From Verrucomicrobiia bacterium (GTDB lineage: Bacteria > Verrucomicrobiota > Verrucomicrobiia > Opitutales > Opitutaceae): a stretch of DNA of 64,000 nucleotides. Where the stretch lies: NCBI GenBank assembly GCA_011525695.1, contig WYBX01000115.1, forward strand, positions 1 through 64,000, in the 5' to 3' direction. Made by a program: the position numbers and the translations under genes. The notes under the pieces are model-generated. The model saw nothing but the letters and a program-made list of their open reading frames with translations, ran no database searches and was not told where the DNA came from. Below, piece by piece: positions 53,434 through 62,846 of this stretch (positions within the stretch are counted from its first letter, which is position 1; each line of letters begins with the position of its first letter).

Positions 53434-54615
53434 TCACGCCAGCACCGCCGCTGCCTCGCGCATGAGCTGGCTGATGGGGAGCCGTTGCGGGCAGACCCGC
53501 TCGGCCGCGGAATAGTCTGCATCAGCCAGCCGCGCGCGGACCTCGGCCGGCATTTCGGAGAACATCGCCCGTGCATCCAGCTCGGCATAGCAATGATGAT
53601 ACATCAGGTGCCGCATCACTTCGCGGACCGGGACGGCATGGGCGATCGCCGATTCGCAGAGCCGGCTGCAGCCGGCGCAGTAGCCATGGCAGGTTGCGTC
53701 GGCGTGCCGGGCCAGTGCCAGCTTTTCGGCGGCGCCCAGTGAGGTGCGGTCGAGCCCGGCGGCGATGTTCTCCCGGCAGAATTTCAGGTTCGGCATCTGG
53801 ACGCAGGCACAGGCGATCTGCGGGTTCTCCAGCACGATCTTGAGCTTCGCTTGTCCCGGCGTGAACCCCTTCGCGGTGATCGGTTCGAGCAGCTTCGCAT
53901 GTTCCGGCTTTTCGGAAGCCTGCCGGCCGCCCATCGTCTTCATCGCCGTGAGCGCCATGCCCCGCTTGCTGCAGGCGTCGAGCGCCGCCCGCATTTCCGG
54001 CCGCTCCATGTCGCGATAGCTATACGTGAACATCGCCGCATCAATCCAGTCGAGCGGCGCCGCCCCGCTGAGGCACTCCGCCGTGTTGCTGTGCGTGCTG
54101 AACCCCATGAACCGGATCTTGCCGGCCCGCTTGGCCGCCTCGGCGAATGCCCTCACCTCCGGCTTCTGCATCGCGCTAATCGCACTGATCCCATGCACGA
54201 AGAAGAGATCCACATGGTCGGTCTTCAGCCGGCCCAGCGATCCATCGAGCGATTCCATCAGGTCGCCACGCCCCTTTGTGACGAGGAAGACCTCGTCGCG
54301 TGCGGAGGGGTTGCGCTCGAAGAACATCCCGATCCCGGTCTCACTCCCGAATCGCTCGTAGCCGGCGGCGGTGTCCCAGTAGTTCACGCCGTGCTTCAGC
54401 GTTTCGCGGAGGATCACCTGGTTGTTGGTGATGTCGAACATGCACCCCAGCCCGATGCTCGAGACCTCGACGCCGGTGGCGCCAAACTTGCGCCGCGGCA
54501 TTTTGGTCGGTTCCTCTGCGGCCCGGAGCGCCGGGCGCAGGATCAACGCACCAAGGCCGAGGGTGCTGGACGCTTGGAGAAATCGCCGGCGGGAGACGGG
54601 AGGGTGATTATTCAT
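53434..54615 (-). CDS. Tat-exported aldo/keto reductase with C-terminal cysteine cluster
   Basis: A 393-residue protein. Tat signal SRRRFLQASSTLGLGAL, AKR barrel with catalytic D81, Y86, K114 and H141 (WDTAAGY, LVTKG, FFVHG). A C-terminal CHGYCAGCSRLC has a C-x3-C-x2-C-x3-C pattern, a possible Fe-S site as in ferredoxin-type AKRs. It precedes the polyferredoxin gene on the - strand and probably belongs to the same redox module. The substrate is not known. Confidence 0.85.
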   Translation of the reverse strand: MNNHPPVSRRRFLQASSTLGLGALILRPALRAAEEPTKMPRRKFGATGVEVSSIGLGCMFDITNNQVILRETLKHGVNYWDTAAGYERFGSETGIGMFFERNPSARDEVFLVTKGRGDLMESLDGSLGRLKTDHVDLFFVHGISAISAMQKPEVRAFAEAAKRAGKIRFMGFSTHSNTAECLSGAAPLDWIDAAMFTYSYRDMERPEMRAALDACSKRGMALTAMKTMGGRQASEKPEHAKLLEPITAKGFTPGQAKLKIVLENPQIACACVQMPNLKFCRENIAAGLDRTSLGAAEKLALARHADATCHGYCAGCSRLCESAIAHAVPVREVMRHLMYHHCYAELDARAMFSEMPAEVRARLADADYSAAERVCPQRLPISQLMREAAAVLA

Positions 54616-54657
54616 GGCTGAAACGCTGGTTCGTAACGGTGCAGTCGATGGGTGAGA

Positions 54658-56421
54658 TCAGAAACTTGCTTTCAGGAGGACGCCACGGTTGGCGCTGCGC
54701 GTCTCGTTGTCGGCGGTGACGCGGATCGCGCGGAGCCCCGTCATCGGGCACTCGTGCTCGCAGATCCCGCAGCCGATGCAGCGTTCCGGATCGACGACCG
54801 GCCGCTGCAGCCGGACGAGGATGTCAACTTTGCCGTCGGTCGGCAGATCGCCGTCGCCGGCGGATTCCGGTTCGGCATCGAGGGTGAGCGTGTTGCTGGT
54901 ATTCGCGACGATGCGGCGTGACAGCGGCTCGCCCGGCAGCCGGGCCGCGTAGTCGCCGGTGGCTAAGCGGCCGGGTGGCAGCGGGGGCCCGCCGACCTGG
55001 ACCACGGCTCCGTCGATCGCCACCAGCGGCAGCGACGCATCCCGGACTGGTTCCTCCACCGCGCTGAGGTGGATCGCCTTGGGCGTTACGGGGCAGTTTT
55101 CCTCGCACACGATGCAGGGCCGCTGCATCGCCCAGGGGAGGCAGCGGCCCCGATCCACCGCCGCCAGTCCGATCCGGATTGGACCCTGGGCCGCGAAGTC
55201 ACCGATCCCGAATTTTTCCTCGAGCGTCAGCGGGCGGATCGCGCCGGTGGGGCAGGCATGGCCGCAGGCGACGCAGTTGAGCTGACAGCCGCTGGTGCCG
55301 ATCCGATTGTCGAGCACGGGGGTCCAGATGGACTCCCAACCGTGGGCGAAGCCGGCGGCCTGCAGCGTGTTGGTGGGGCAGACGCGGATGCAGGCCGTGC
55401 ATTTCAGGCAGCGCGCGAGAAACTCCTCCTCGGCCACGGAGCCGGGCGGCCGGACCAGACCGGCCGGCCATGCGGATTTCGTGGAGCCGCCAAGCCGGGC
55501 CAGGGGGGCGGCGGCCAGCCCGCCGGCGAGCGCCGCCACGAAGCCCCGCCGGGAGACGCCGAACGCCGTGATCTCGCCACCCGCCGAAGGCCGGGGCACG
55601 TAGCCCAGCGGCTCCGCCGGCACGCACGTATCCAGGCAATTCATGCACATCAGGCACTCGCTGGTCCGGATGGGCCCCATGGGATTGCAGGCGCCCTCGC
55701 AGGCGACATCACAGAGGGAGCACTCGGTGCATTTTGCCGCGGTCTTGCCGATGCCCCATGGCGCCAGTCGGCCAATGATGCCCAGCAGCGCACCGAGCGG
55801 GCAGAGGATTCGGCAGAAGAACCGTGGCAGGATCAAGTTGAGCAGGAGGAGGAACGCCAGCAGTGCGCCCACCCATAATGCGCCCTGGTACAGCCGGCCG
55901 CCGGGGTGCAGTCGCTCCAGCCCGAGATCGGCCGCCGGCAGCACGGCGAGATTGAACGAGCGATGGAGCAGGGCCATCGGGTCGAGCCAGCCAATCTGCA
56001 GCAGCGCGAACGGCAGGTTGCCGGCGGCCGCAATGAGCAGCACCAGCAGGAGGTAATACTTGACCGCCTGCGCCGGGCGGTAGCCATTCGCGGCAATCCG
56101 ATCGCGGGCAGTGCGTCCCCGCCATCCCAGCCAGCTCACGAACTGGTGCAGCGCGCCAAACGGGCAGATGAATCCGCAGAAGACCCGACCGAAAAGAATG
56201 GTGAGGACAATGGTGAGGAGCGCCCACCCAAGCGGCGGATGCAGCGAGCGCGTGGTCAGCACCGTGCCGAGGGCAACCAGCGGATCGATCTGGAGGAACC
56301 AGGCAATCGGCCAGCCGCGCCACTGCGACCAGCCGGTGCCCACGGTCGCCACCACCGTCAGCCACACAAACAGCGCGAAGAAGAAGATTTGGGCGATCCG
56401 CCGGGCCGTGGTGATTTTCAT
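54658..56421 (-). CDS. NapH/NapG-like membrane polyferredoxin fusion
   Basis: A 587-residue iron-sulfur protein. Residues 1-230 are NapH-like: membrane helices plus CGFICPFG (82-89) and CRILCPLG (203-210). Residues 230-275 carry two further cysteine clusters (CTECSLCDVAC, CLMCMNCLDTC). A twin-arginine motif GVSRRGFVAALAGG (288-301) begins an internal helix. The C-terminal 270 residues have several further ferredoxin-type clusters (CLKCTACIRVC, CIGCGICEHEC and others). This is a fusion of a quinol dehydrogenase-type part and a periplasmic NapG/MauM-type part. The ATG at 56421 starts the NapH part; the open frame to 56754 is shadow. It probably moves electrons between quinols and periplasmic partners. 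Confidence 0.87.
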   Translation of the reverse strand: MKITTARRIAQIFFFALFVWLTVVATVGTGWSQWRGWPIAWFLQIDPLVALGTVLTTRSLHPPLGWALLTIVLTILFGRVFCGFICPFGALHQFVSWLGWRGRTARDRIAANGYRPAQAVKYYLLLVLLIAAAGNLPFALLQIGWLDPMALLHRSFNLAVLPAADLGLERLHPGGRLYQGALWVGALLAFLLLLNLILPRFFCRILCPLGALLGIIGRLAPWGIGKTAAKCTECSLCDVACEGACNPMGPIRTSECLMCMNCLDTCVPAEPLGYVPRPSAGGEITAFGVSRRGFVAALAGGLAAAPLARLGGSTKSAWPAGLVRPPGSVAEEEFLARCLKCTACIRVCPTNTLQAAGFAHGWESIWTPVLDNRIGTSGCQLNCVACGHACPTGAIRPLTLEEKFGIGDFAAQGPIRIGLAAVDRGRCLPWAMQRPCIVCEENCPVTPKAIHLSAVEEPVRDASLPLVAIDGAVVQVGGPPLPPGRLATGDYAARLPGEPLSRRIVANTSNTLTLDAEPESAGDGDLPTDGKVDILVRLQRPVVDPERCIGCGICEHECPMTGLRAIRVTADNETRSANRGVLLKASF

Positions 56422-56423
56422 GG

Positions 56424-57425
56424 TCAGGCGGATTCGCGGATGGGGTTGAGCGTGGCAAAGTCCACGGTGCCGATGCCGCGCGCCGCGGCCCGGGCAAGGT
56501 ACGGCAGATCGGCCGCGGTCCGTCCCAGCAGCGTCGCGCCGAAGGCATCCACGGCCACGCCGTCCGTGCCCAGGATCATCGTGTTGGTCGGCTTCAGATC
56601 GGCCAGCGATCCGCCGGTCGGGCCGTTCGCCATCATGCTGCTCGTGCCATCCAGCACCACGAAGGTCGGCCGGACGAGCATGGCCAGTTCCTCGATGATG
56701 CCGTTGATATCCTGGTGGAACTGGTTCCGGCGGCCTCCGAGAAGCCCGTACCAATTTTTCAACGTCATCGAGGCGCCGGCCCGCGCGTGATGTTTCACGG
56801 GCGCCACGCCGATGAGCTTCGTCACCCCGCGCAACGGGGCCTGGAGGATTGGCCAGTTGCGGAGCAACCGGCCGCCGGCGACCGACCCGGACGTGAAATC
56901 ACTTGCGCGGGGCACGTGCAGCCGGCCGCCCGCCGCCGCCACCGCCGGGCCGATGCCCGTCAGCATGAAGCAGCTTTCCGGATCGTTGATCGGATTGTCC
57001 GTTACGGCCACCCCGGCCGCGCCCGCGCCGAGGCACTGCCGCACCAGTTCCGCGACCAGGTCGGGATGACTGGTGGCGCCGAGGAGGGCTGGCGTTGCGA
57101 AGGCTGCGTTGACCTTCACGAGCACGCGATCGCCGGGCCGGATGAAGCGGCCAATCCCGCCCAGTGCGTCGAGTCCGCGCCGCAGCATCGCGGCGCGATC
57201 CCTTCCCATGACAATGGCGAGCGGGCGGCCGCCGTCGCGGAGCGAGAAATCGGGGACGGATGCAACCGCGGGTTCGCGGTGAGACTGGCCCGGCCTGCGG
57301 CGATCCCAGAGCCAGGCCGCGAGGCCGCCGGTGAGCGCGATGGCGCCGCCGGCGCGGACACTGCGCTGGAGGAAGTCGCGGCGGTTCATATCCGCGGTCG
57401 GTGGGATGGGAGGCGGCGGTTTCAT
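56424..57425 (-). CDS. Tat-exported DUF362 protein
   Basis: A 333-residue protein. Tat signal NRRDFLQRSVRAGGAIAL, then the DUF362 region with RVLVKVNAAFATP, VTDNPINDPESCF, KHHARAGASMTLKNWYGLLG and VDAFGATLLG. DUF362 proteins often stand with ferredoxins; their activity is unknown. Its ATG overlaps the DUF6599 stop by 4 bp (ATGA), and the next gene starts 2 bp after its stop codon. An ATG at 57389 is a possible shorter start. Confidence 0.85.
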   Translation of the reverse strand: MKPPPPIPPTADMNRRDFLQRSVRAGGAIALTGGLAAWLWDRRRPGQSHREPAVASVPDFSLRDGGRPLAIVMGRDRAAMLRRGLDALGGIGRFIRPGDRVLVKVNAAFATPALLGATSHPDLVAELVRQCLGAGAAGVAVTDNPINDPESCFMLTGIGPAVAAAGGRLHVPRASDFTSGSVAGGRLLRNWPILQAPLRGVTKLIGVAPVKHHARAGASMTLKNWYGLLGGRRNQFHQDINGIIEELAMLVRPTFVVLDGTSSMMANGPTGGSLADLKPTNTMILGTDGVAVDAFGATLLGRTAADLPYLARAAARGIGTVDFATLNPIRESA

Positions 57426-58465
57426 GGCGGCGGTGCTGTCACCGCGGTTTGGAGACGTGCCAGCCAGCGTTCGGCGGCGGCGGCGCTGGTGGCCTCGTGC
57501 ACCCCCGCAAGGAACCGGCCCGACGTAAACACGCCGTCGTAGACCCCGCCGGCATCGATCAGCACGCCCGGAACGTTGGCGGACGCCGGGAGCTCGCGGC
57601 CGCCCAGATCGTCGACCAGAAACCCGCGCAGCGCCGTCGCGAGCTCGGCCGCCTCGGCTGCGCTGGCGCGGCGGGAAAGGAAGAGCGTCACTTCATCGCC
57701 GTTATGGCGATACCGGGCGACGAAGACGTGGTTGAGCCGATCGAAGCCGAAGACGTCCGTGCTCAGCAGCATGACGCTGTTGGGAACCAGGCCCTCACGG
57801 GGAAAGAGCGCGGCGTCGCGTGCGGCGGCAGTCGGGCCCGTGACGGGAGTCGCGGCAACGAACGCGGCTGCGAAGGCATCGGTCGCACGGCCGGCGGCGG
57901 CACCCTCGTCGGCTGCGATGAGTTCGAGATAGAAATGCCCGTGCACCAGGCAGAGCTGGTTGGCGGCGCGGTAGCTGAAATCGCCGACGGCGGTTTCCTG
58001 GGTGACCGAGCGTTTCTGCGAGCTATAGACCGAATATGCCTGGTCGGGCTGGCCCATATCGTAAACATAGGCTTCGAACCAGGACTGCAGGTTTCCATCG
58101 AGCCCGAGCCGCTGGCAGCGGAGCCCGACGAACCCCGCGGGCAAATAGAGCTCGGCCTTTCCATCGATTTTGTCCGAGAGCGTCTCCGGAGAGAACTGTT
58201 CGGCCGGGCCGAGCGGCCGCAGGCCTGCGGGCCAGGCGGCAAGCAAATCGGGAGGGCGGGGGCTGGCGGGAGCCCCGGCCGGTTCAGCCGCAGGGGCCAA
58301 GGCGGAGCCGGCGGTCGCCGCCAGCGACGCGATTGTCACCGCGGGTGAAAACCGTGCCTGGGTGGTCAGGAGCCAGGCGGCGAGCGTAAGGATCGCGCAG
58401 AGCACGGCCGCCGCCGCAAGGGTCTCGCGGGGCTTGGGACGTCGCCGGGAGGAGAGCGTTGCCAT
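57422..58465 (-). CDS. DUF6599 family protein, membrane-anchored
   Basis: A 347-residue protein with one N-terminal membrane span (about 15-34) and a Pro/Ala-rich linker. The C-terminal part matches the DUF6599 pattern: FSPETLSDKIDGKAELYLPAG, QSWFEAYVYDMG, and a repeated internal domain ending VPGVLIDAGG. The function is unknown. It is the first gene of a four-gene redox unit and overlaps DUF362 by 4 bp. Probably a periplasmic, membrane-tethered partner of the polyferredoxin. Confidence 0.8.
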   Translation of the reverse strand: MATLSSRRRPKPRETLAAAAVLCAILTLAAWLLTTQARFSPAVTIASLAATAGSALAPAAEPAGAPASPRPPDLLAAWPAGLRPLGPAEQFSPETLSDKIDGKAELYLPAGFVGLRCQRLGLDGNLQSWFEAYVYDMGQPDQAYSVYSSQKRSVTQETAVGDFSYRAANQLCLVHGHFYLELIAADEGAAAGRATDAFAAAFVAATPVTGPTAAARDAALFPREGLVPNSVMLLSTDVFGFDRLNHVFVARYRHNGDEVTLFLSRRASAAEAAELATALRGFLVDDLGGRELPASANVPGVLIDAGGVYDGVFTSGRFLAGVHEATSAAAAERWLARLQTAVTAPPP

Positions 58466-58923
58466 GGGGCCGCTGAGCTTTCACCACCGCTCGGCGGCTG
58501 TTCAGCGGCTCAAGTCTAGCAGTGCCAGGGGGGGAGACACACTGCACCGGTTGCCCAAGAGCGGGCATTGCTTGGCATCGAGGATGAGGCCGGGGCTCCA
58601 CGCCCTTAACCTGCATCCATCCCATCGCGGCAGCCGCCACCAAAGGTTATTGGTTGGGACACAGAGTGCACAGAGGAAACACGAAGGTCACAGAGAACGG
58701 CAGGCTGGTTTTGCAACGGAACAACTCTGTGCCCTCCTGTCCGGCCAGCCCAGGGTTCCGAGCGCAGCCAAGCGACTGCGCCCTCAGAGCGGTTGAATGC
58801 CCCGTGCGGGCGCTCCGCTCGTCCGCGCAGCGGACGCTTAACGAGGCGCCGGGGTTCGTCACCCGTTTGCCGGACCTACTCTCGCCGGGCACCCGACATC
58901 AACTGGTGTGAGGCAGCGCCTCG
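58466..58923. other. 458-bp intergenic region with CACAGAG-type repeat
   Basis: No gene supported. GACACAGAGTGCACAGAGG (from about 58658), followed by CACGAAGGTCACAGAG, belongs to the same style of short repeat as the CGCAGAT units elsewhere. A 15-bp hairpin (GTCCGC-GCA-GCGGAC) is at 58821, and an 11-bp inverted repeat TAACGAGGCGC (58839/58916) overlaps the stop of the Gfo/Idh gene. Confidence 0.55.
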
Positions 58924-60327
58924 TTAGACTTTGGCCGGAACCACGTAGGGGGCGCGATAAGCCCGGCTCAGGAGCACATCGGCCTCCGGATCATTGGCGA
59001 ACTTCTCGTATTCGCCCATGAACTTCAGCCCGCGGCCCACCCGGTAGGAGATGTTGGCCAGATGCGGAAGGGCGGTCGAGTAATGGCCCTCGTTGATCTC
59101 GCAGTGCAGTCCGGCATTGGAGCCGGCCCGCAGCGCCTCGATGAAATTGGCCCAGTGGTCGGCACGCTCCGATTCAGGGGCTTCCTTCGACCCGGCAAAG
59201 GGTTCGCGGCTCCGGCCGCGGAAAGCCTTCCAGGTCCTGCCGCTGATCTCGAGCCAGCCATCCTCGCCAAAAAACAGGTTGCCGACCTCCTGGCCGCTGC
59301 TGCCCTCGTGATTCGTATACCGGCCCCGGGCCTCGAACTCGAGCAGGGTATCGTCCGCATACTTGTATACGGCCACCTGTGTATTGGGCGTTTCCTGCGA
59401 AGTTTGGTCGTGGCCGTAGGTGTCCACGCCGCCATACACGCGCTTGCCCGGAGTCGGGGTCGGACCGGCCTCGCGTCGCAGACCGTAGATGCCACCGGTG
59501 GAATGGACCGAGACCGGATGCTCATGCTTGGCCAGGCCCCAGCGGGCGATATCGAGCTGGTGCGGGCCCGTATTGCCGGTGTCGCCATTGCCCGTGTCCC
59601 AGTACCAGTGCCAGTTGTAATGGCCGCGCTTCTCGTTGTAGGGCCGCCATGGCGCGGGCCCGAGCCACAGATCGTAATGCAGGCCCGCAGGCGGTTCGCT
59701 GTCCTTCGACATCCCATAGGAGTCGCGGGCCTTGAAGCAGAGTGCACGGGCCATGTAGAGCCGGCCGATGCCGCCGTCATGGAGAAACTGGATGGCTTCC
59801 CGCACCGTCGGCACCGAACGCCAATGCAGCCCGGCCTGGACGATCCGGCCGTACTTTCGCGCCGCCTCGATCATCTTCCGGCCTTCCCAGATATTGTGGG
59901 ACGTCGGCTTCTCGACGTAGACATGCTTGCCCGCCTGGCAGGCCCAGATGGTGGCGAGCGCATGCCAGTGGTTCGGGGTGACGATCGACACCGCGTCGAT
60001 TTCCTTGTCCTCGAGGACGGTCCGCAGGTCCCACGCGGTTCCCGGACGGGTCCCGGTCTTTTCCTCCACCAGCTTCACCGCGGGAGCGAAGAGGTTTTCG
60101 TCGGGATCGCACACGGTCTTCACTTCGACATTGTGGCTGTCCTTCAGCGCGCTCCAGTTTCGGAGGTGAACGGTGCCCTGGTTGCGAATGCCGAGCACCG
60201 CCAGGCGGATTCGCTCATTGGCGCCGCTGATCGCGGCGTACGACTTGGCGCTGAAACCCATGGCGCCCACGGCCAGTCCGGTCGTGCCTGCCACGCTGGT
60301 TTTGATGAATTCGCGTCTGTTCTTCAT
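58924..60327 (-). CDS. Tat-exported Gfo/Idh/MocA family oxidoreductase
   Basis: A 467-residue protein. Tat signal NRREFIKTSVAGTTGLAVGA, a Rossmann motif (VLGIRNQGTVHLRN), VEKPTSHNIWEGRKM and a C-terminal domain with HYNWHWYWDTGNGDTGNTG. It closely resembles the 46102 gene in its blocks (EKPxSHN, NWHW.W), so both may act on the same kind of glycan-derived sugar. It is the most 3' of the - strand genes before the redox module. Confidence 0.88.
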   Translation of the reverse strand: MKNRREFIKTSVAGTTGLAVGAMGFSAKSYAAISGANERIRLAVLGIRNQGTVHLRNWSALKDSHNVEVKTVCDPDENLFAPAVKLVEEKTGTRPGTAWDLRTVLEDKEIDAVSIVTPNHWHALATIWACQAGKHVYVEKPTSHNIWEGRKMIEAARKYGRIVQAGLHWRSVPTVREAIQFLHDGGIGRLYMARALCFKARDSYGMSKDSEPPAGLHYDLWLGPAPWRPYNEKRGHYNWHWYWDTGNGDTGNTGPHQLDIARWGLAKHEHPVSVHSTGGIYGLRREAGPTPTPGKRVYGGVDTYGHDQTSQETPNTQVAVYKYADDTLLEFEARGRYTNHEGSSGQEVGNLFFGEDGWLEISGRTWKAFRGRSREPFAGSKEAPESERADHWANFIEALRAGSNAGLHCEINEGHYSTALPHLANISYRVGRGLKFMGEYEKFANDPEADVLLSRAYRAPYVVPAKV

Positions 60328-60520
60328 AGGGCTGTTTTTCCAGGATCAATGACGACTGCGGTTGGGGAAAGCGGGGGCGAGGTTCTCAATGGGATAATTT
60401 GCGCTGGTGTCCGGTGCCGTTGCTCACGAGCGACGAGCCAAGTCGGCGGAACGAGGGCCGTCAACGGGCGAGTGCGGCCGGTGATCGGCGCGCTGCGGGT
60501 GATGATGCGGCGGTGCAGCG

Positions 60521-61756
60521 TCACGGGAGGTTGGCGCCGCGGCGCACCTCAACCAGGTGAAGGATCAGCGGTTCGCTGCCAGCCCGGACCTCGATCTGCG
60601 CGGCAGCCGTTGCCTGCAGGCGGGCGGCGGCAACCGGGAATTCGGAAAGACGCCACGATGCTCCGGAGGCGGGCAGCGGAAACGTGTCGCCCGCGAGCCG
60701 CACCGTGGTGTCACCGTGCCGTCCGGTGACGGCGAAGTGAAGATTGACGTAGTATTCGCCGATAAATGACACGCCGCAGTGAAGATTGAGCAGCAGGGTC
60801 CAGTAGTTCCACTGTGCCGGGCTGCACCAGCGCGGGTCGAAGATCCCGCCGTGCTCGCCCCAGGCCGAGGCCCACGGCTCGGCATAACCCACGGTGGCTC
60901 CGCTGCGGCAGAAGTCATAAAAGGCGCCGTACTGGCGTTCCGTGCCCGCGGCCCGTGGCTCGACCTCGGCCGAGGTATGAAAAAAAGCCAGCCGACCGGC
61001 GCGGAACTGGGCGGCATATCGTTCGCGCAGGGCATCGCTGAGGTTGTTGCGGACAAATACGGTCGTCCAATCCGCGAAGTGCCGTTCGTAAGCGTTGACC
61101 ACCTCGTCCTGGTAGGCCTCCTGCACCTCCGGCGTGAAGGCGGCGAGCGTCTCCGGATCCACCCCGGCCGGCATCGTCCAGGCTGCGGGTTCGCGGTAGC
61201 GCTCGGGGAAGTTGAAATGCTCCGTGCCGATCGGATTGAAATTCAGCCGCAGCCCGAGCAGCCGGCCGTGTTCGGGGCGGCCGCGCAGATGGGCCGCGAA
61301 GGCGGCCAGCATTTCCAAGTGCGCCTGGCGGAACCGCGGATGCCAGAACATCAGGGTTCCCTCCTGGTTCCGCACCTGTTCGTCGAACTGCACCGGACTG
61401 GACGGGACCTCCGAGAAAAGCCAGGCCGGCTTCACGTTGCCATTGATCTGGAGGGTCGTCCACAGGTTCGCCGCGGCCGTCCGTGCCAGCGCGGCATCGA
61501 CCTTGGAAAAGTCGTAGTTTCCCGGCCCGGTTTCCAGTTCGCCCCATTGGACAACGATCTGGCTGCCGCGGATGAACGGGAGCTTCAGGATGTCCTCCTC
61601 ACCGGGCCGTCCGGCAGCCCACAGCAAATAGAATCCGCGAGCCTCCCGCTGCAGCCGGTCCACCGTCCGCTCCACGTGTGCGGCAATCGCCGACGCGGCC
61701 ATCAGGCCGGCTGCGAGGCAGATGACGAAGCCGGAGGTGCGGCGCGCCCGGATCAT
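60521..61756 (-). CDS. exported TIM-barrel putative glycosidase
   Basis: A 411-residue protein. Signal peptide (TSGFVICLAAGLMAASAIAA), then a barrel with IVVQWGELETGPGNYDFSKV, typical of GH42/GH-A beta-galactosidase-like proteins, and LGLRLNFNPIGTEHFN, FFHTSAEVEP. A catalytic glutamate pair is probable but not assigned. A C-terminal beta-sandwich follows. It starts 4 bp inside the TonB-like gene (ATGA overlap), so the two are coupled. Confidence 0.65.
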   Translation of the reverse strand: MIRARRTSGFVICLAAGLMAASAIAAHVERTVDRLQREARGFYLLWAAGRPGEEDILKLPFIRGSQIVVQWGELETGPGNYDFSKVDAALARTAAANLWTTLQINGNVKPAWLFSEVPSSPVQFDEQVRNQEGTLMFWHPRFRQAHLEMLAAFAAHLRGRPEHGRLLGLRLNFNPIGTEHFNFPERYREPAAWTMPAGVDPETLAAFTPEVQEAYQDEVVNAYERHFADWTTVFVRNNLSDALRERYAAQFRAGRLAFFHTSAEVEPRAAGTERQYGAFYDFCRSGATVGYAEPWASAWGEHGGIFDPRWCSPAQWNYWTLLLNLHCGVSFIGEYYVNLHFAVTGRHGDTTVRLAGDTFPLPASGASWRLSEFPVAAARLQATAAAQIEVRAGSEPLILHLVEVRRGANLP

Positions 61757-62538
61757 GTTCGGTCCCCCGAGTCGGGCCGGAAATAAAACACCTGTCGGAC
61801 CACCGCCAGAACTGGCCGGCCAAAGCGCATCGGCGGGTCGAACCGCCATGACTTCACAGCCTCGATCGCCGCCGCGGCGAGCAACTCGTCGGCTTCGCCG
61901 ACCACCTGCGGAAAGCGGGTCTCACCGGCTTCGTCGATGAAGAACTCGATCGTCACCGAGCCCGTTTTTCCCTGCTCGGCCCACTCCTTGGGGTACACTG
62001 GTCCGGGACGAGCCAGCGCGGACGGCACCCCATCGAGCTCCATCAGGTTGAAGGCCCGGTAAGCGTCCCGTTTGCGAACGATCGGTTCCTGGGATGACTG
62101 GCCGATGAGTTTTGTATAGGCGATAGTGCCCTCCACCGAGAACACCACATTCACCGTGATGATCGATGCGATCGGCTCGCCATTAAACGTGGCCGGAATG
62201 AACTCCCACTGCTGGACGGCGTGGCGGGCCGCCTCGGCGAAATCAAAGCCGGAATGCGAGACCGCGAGGACATCTCCCAGCTGGCCGTCGCTGTGCACTT
62301 CGACCATCAGCGATGCCTCCCCATAGACCACTCCCTCATGGAAGGCGCGTACGGGGAACTTGACCGGCACCCGCTGGCGGACGACGCAGGGCACGAGGCC
62401 ATTCCGCGCAACCGGCGCGGCCGCCACGTTGGCGACGGGAATCGGCCCGACCGGATCAGGTGCTGGTGCCGCCGGCAGCCAGCCGCCCAATGCCAGCGGG
62501 GCAAGGAGCCAGGGCAATCGGGGGTGGCGCGGTCTCAT
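61753..62538 (-). CDS. exported protein with two TonB C-terminal domains
   Basis: A 261-residue protein. Signal-like segment (LPWLLAPLALGGWLPAA), then two TonB_C-like domains: about 65-150 (VYGEASLMVEVHSDGQLGDV, ...VQQWEFIPATFNG) and about 175-255 (GSVTIEFFIDEAGETRFPQV, ...VKSWRFDPPMRFG). There is no proline-rich spacer or classic TonB membrane anchor. It may support a TonB receptor outside the window, or be a periplasmic binding protein. Coupled to the putative glycosidase gene. Confidence 0.75.
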   Translation of the reverse strand: MRPRHPRLPWLLAPLALGGWLPAAPAPDPVGPIPVANVAAAPVARNGLVPCVVRQRVPVKFPVRAFHEGVVYGEASLMVEVHSDGQLGDVLAVSHSGFDFAEAARHAVQQWEFIPATFNGEPIASIITVNVVFSVEGTIAYTKLIGQSSQEPIVRKRDAYRAFNLMELDGVPSALARPGPVYPKEWAEQGKTGSVTIEFFIDEAGETRFPQVVGEADELLAAAAIEAVKSWRFDPPMRFGRPVLAVVRQVFYFRPDSGDRT

Positions 62539-62846
62539 GATTCGGCTGCAGGCAAGCATAGGCATGCGACCACCGCTGGCTGCGCATCGCTTGGTTTTCA
62601 CTCGGCAAACGATGGAAGCTTCCCGGCATTTCGCGAGCTGATCCGGCCGGTTCCGTCCGTCCTCCAATCGTCGCGGATGCGGGGATCGCCAGCCGCGCTT
62701 CTCGCGGGCTTATGGCCGCTACTGATTGCCGATTGCCTCCGGTTCGCGGTTTCGCCGACGGTCGCGGTAGTCCAGGCTGCCGGCCGAGCCGCCCGGACGA
62801 AGCGGGCATTTGTCATGAACTGAATTCGCTCCGGCGGCATTTGACC
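62539..62846. other. 308-bp divergent intergenic region
   Basis: No gene, repeat or clear operator was recognised between the TonB-like gene (-) and the GH2 gene (+). Confidence 0.5.
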
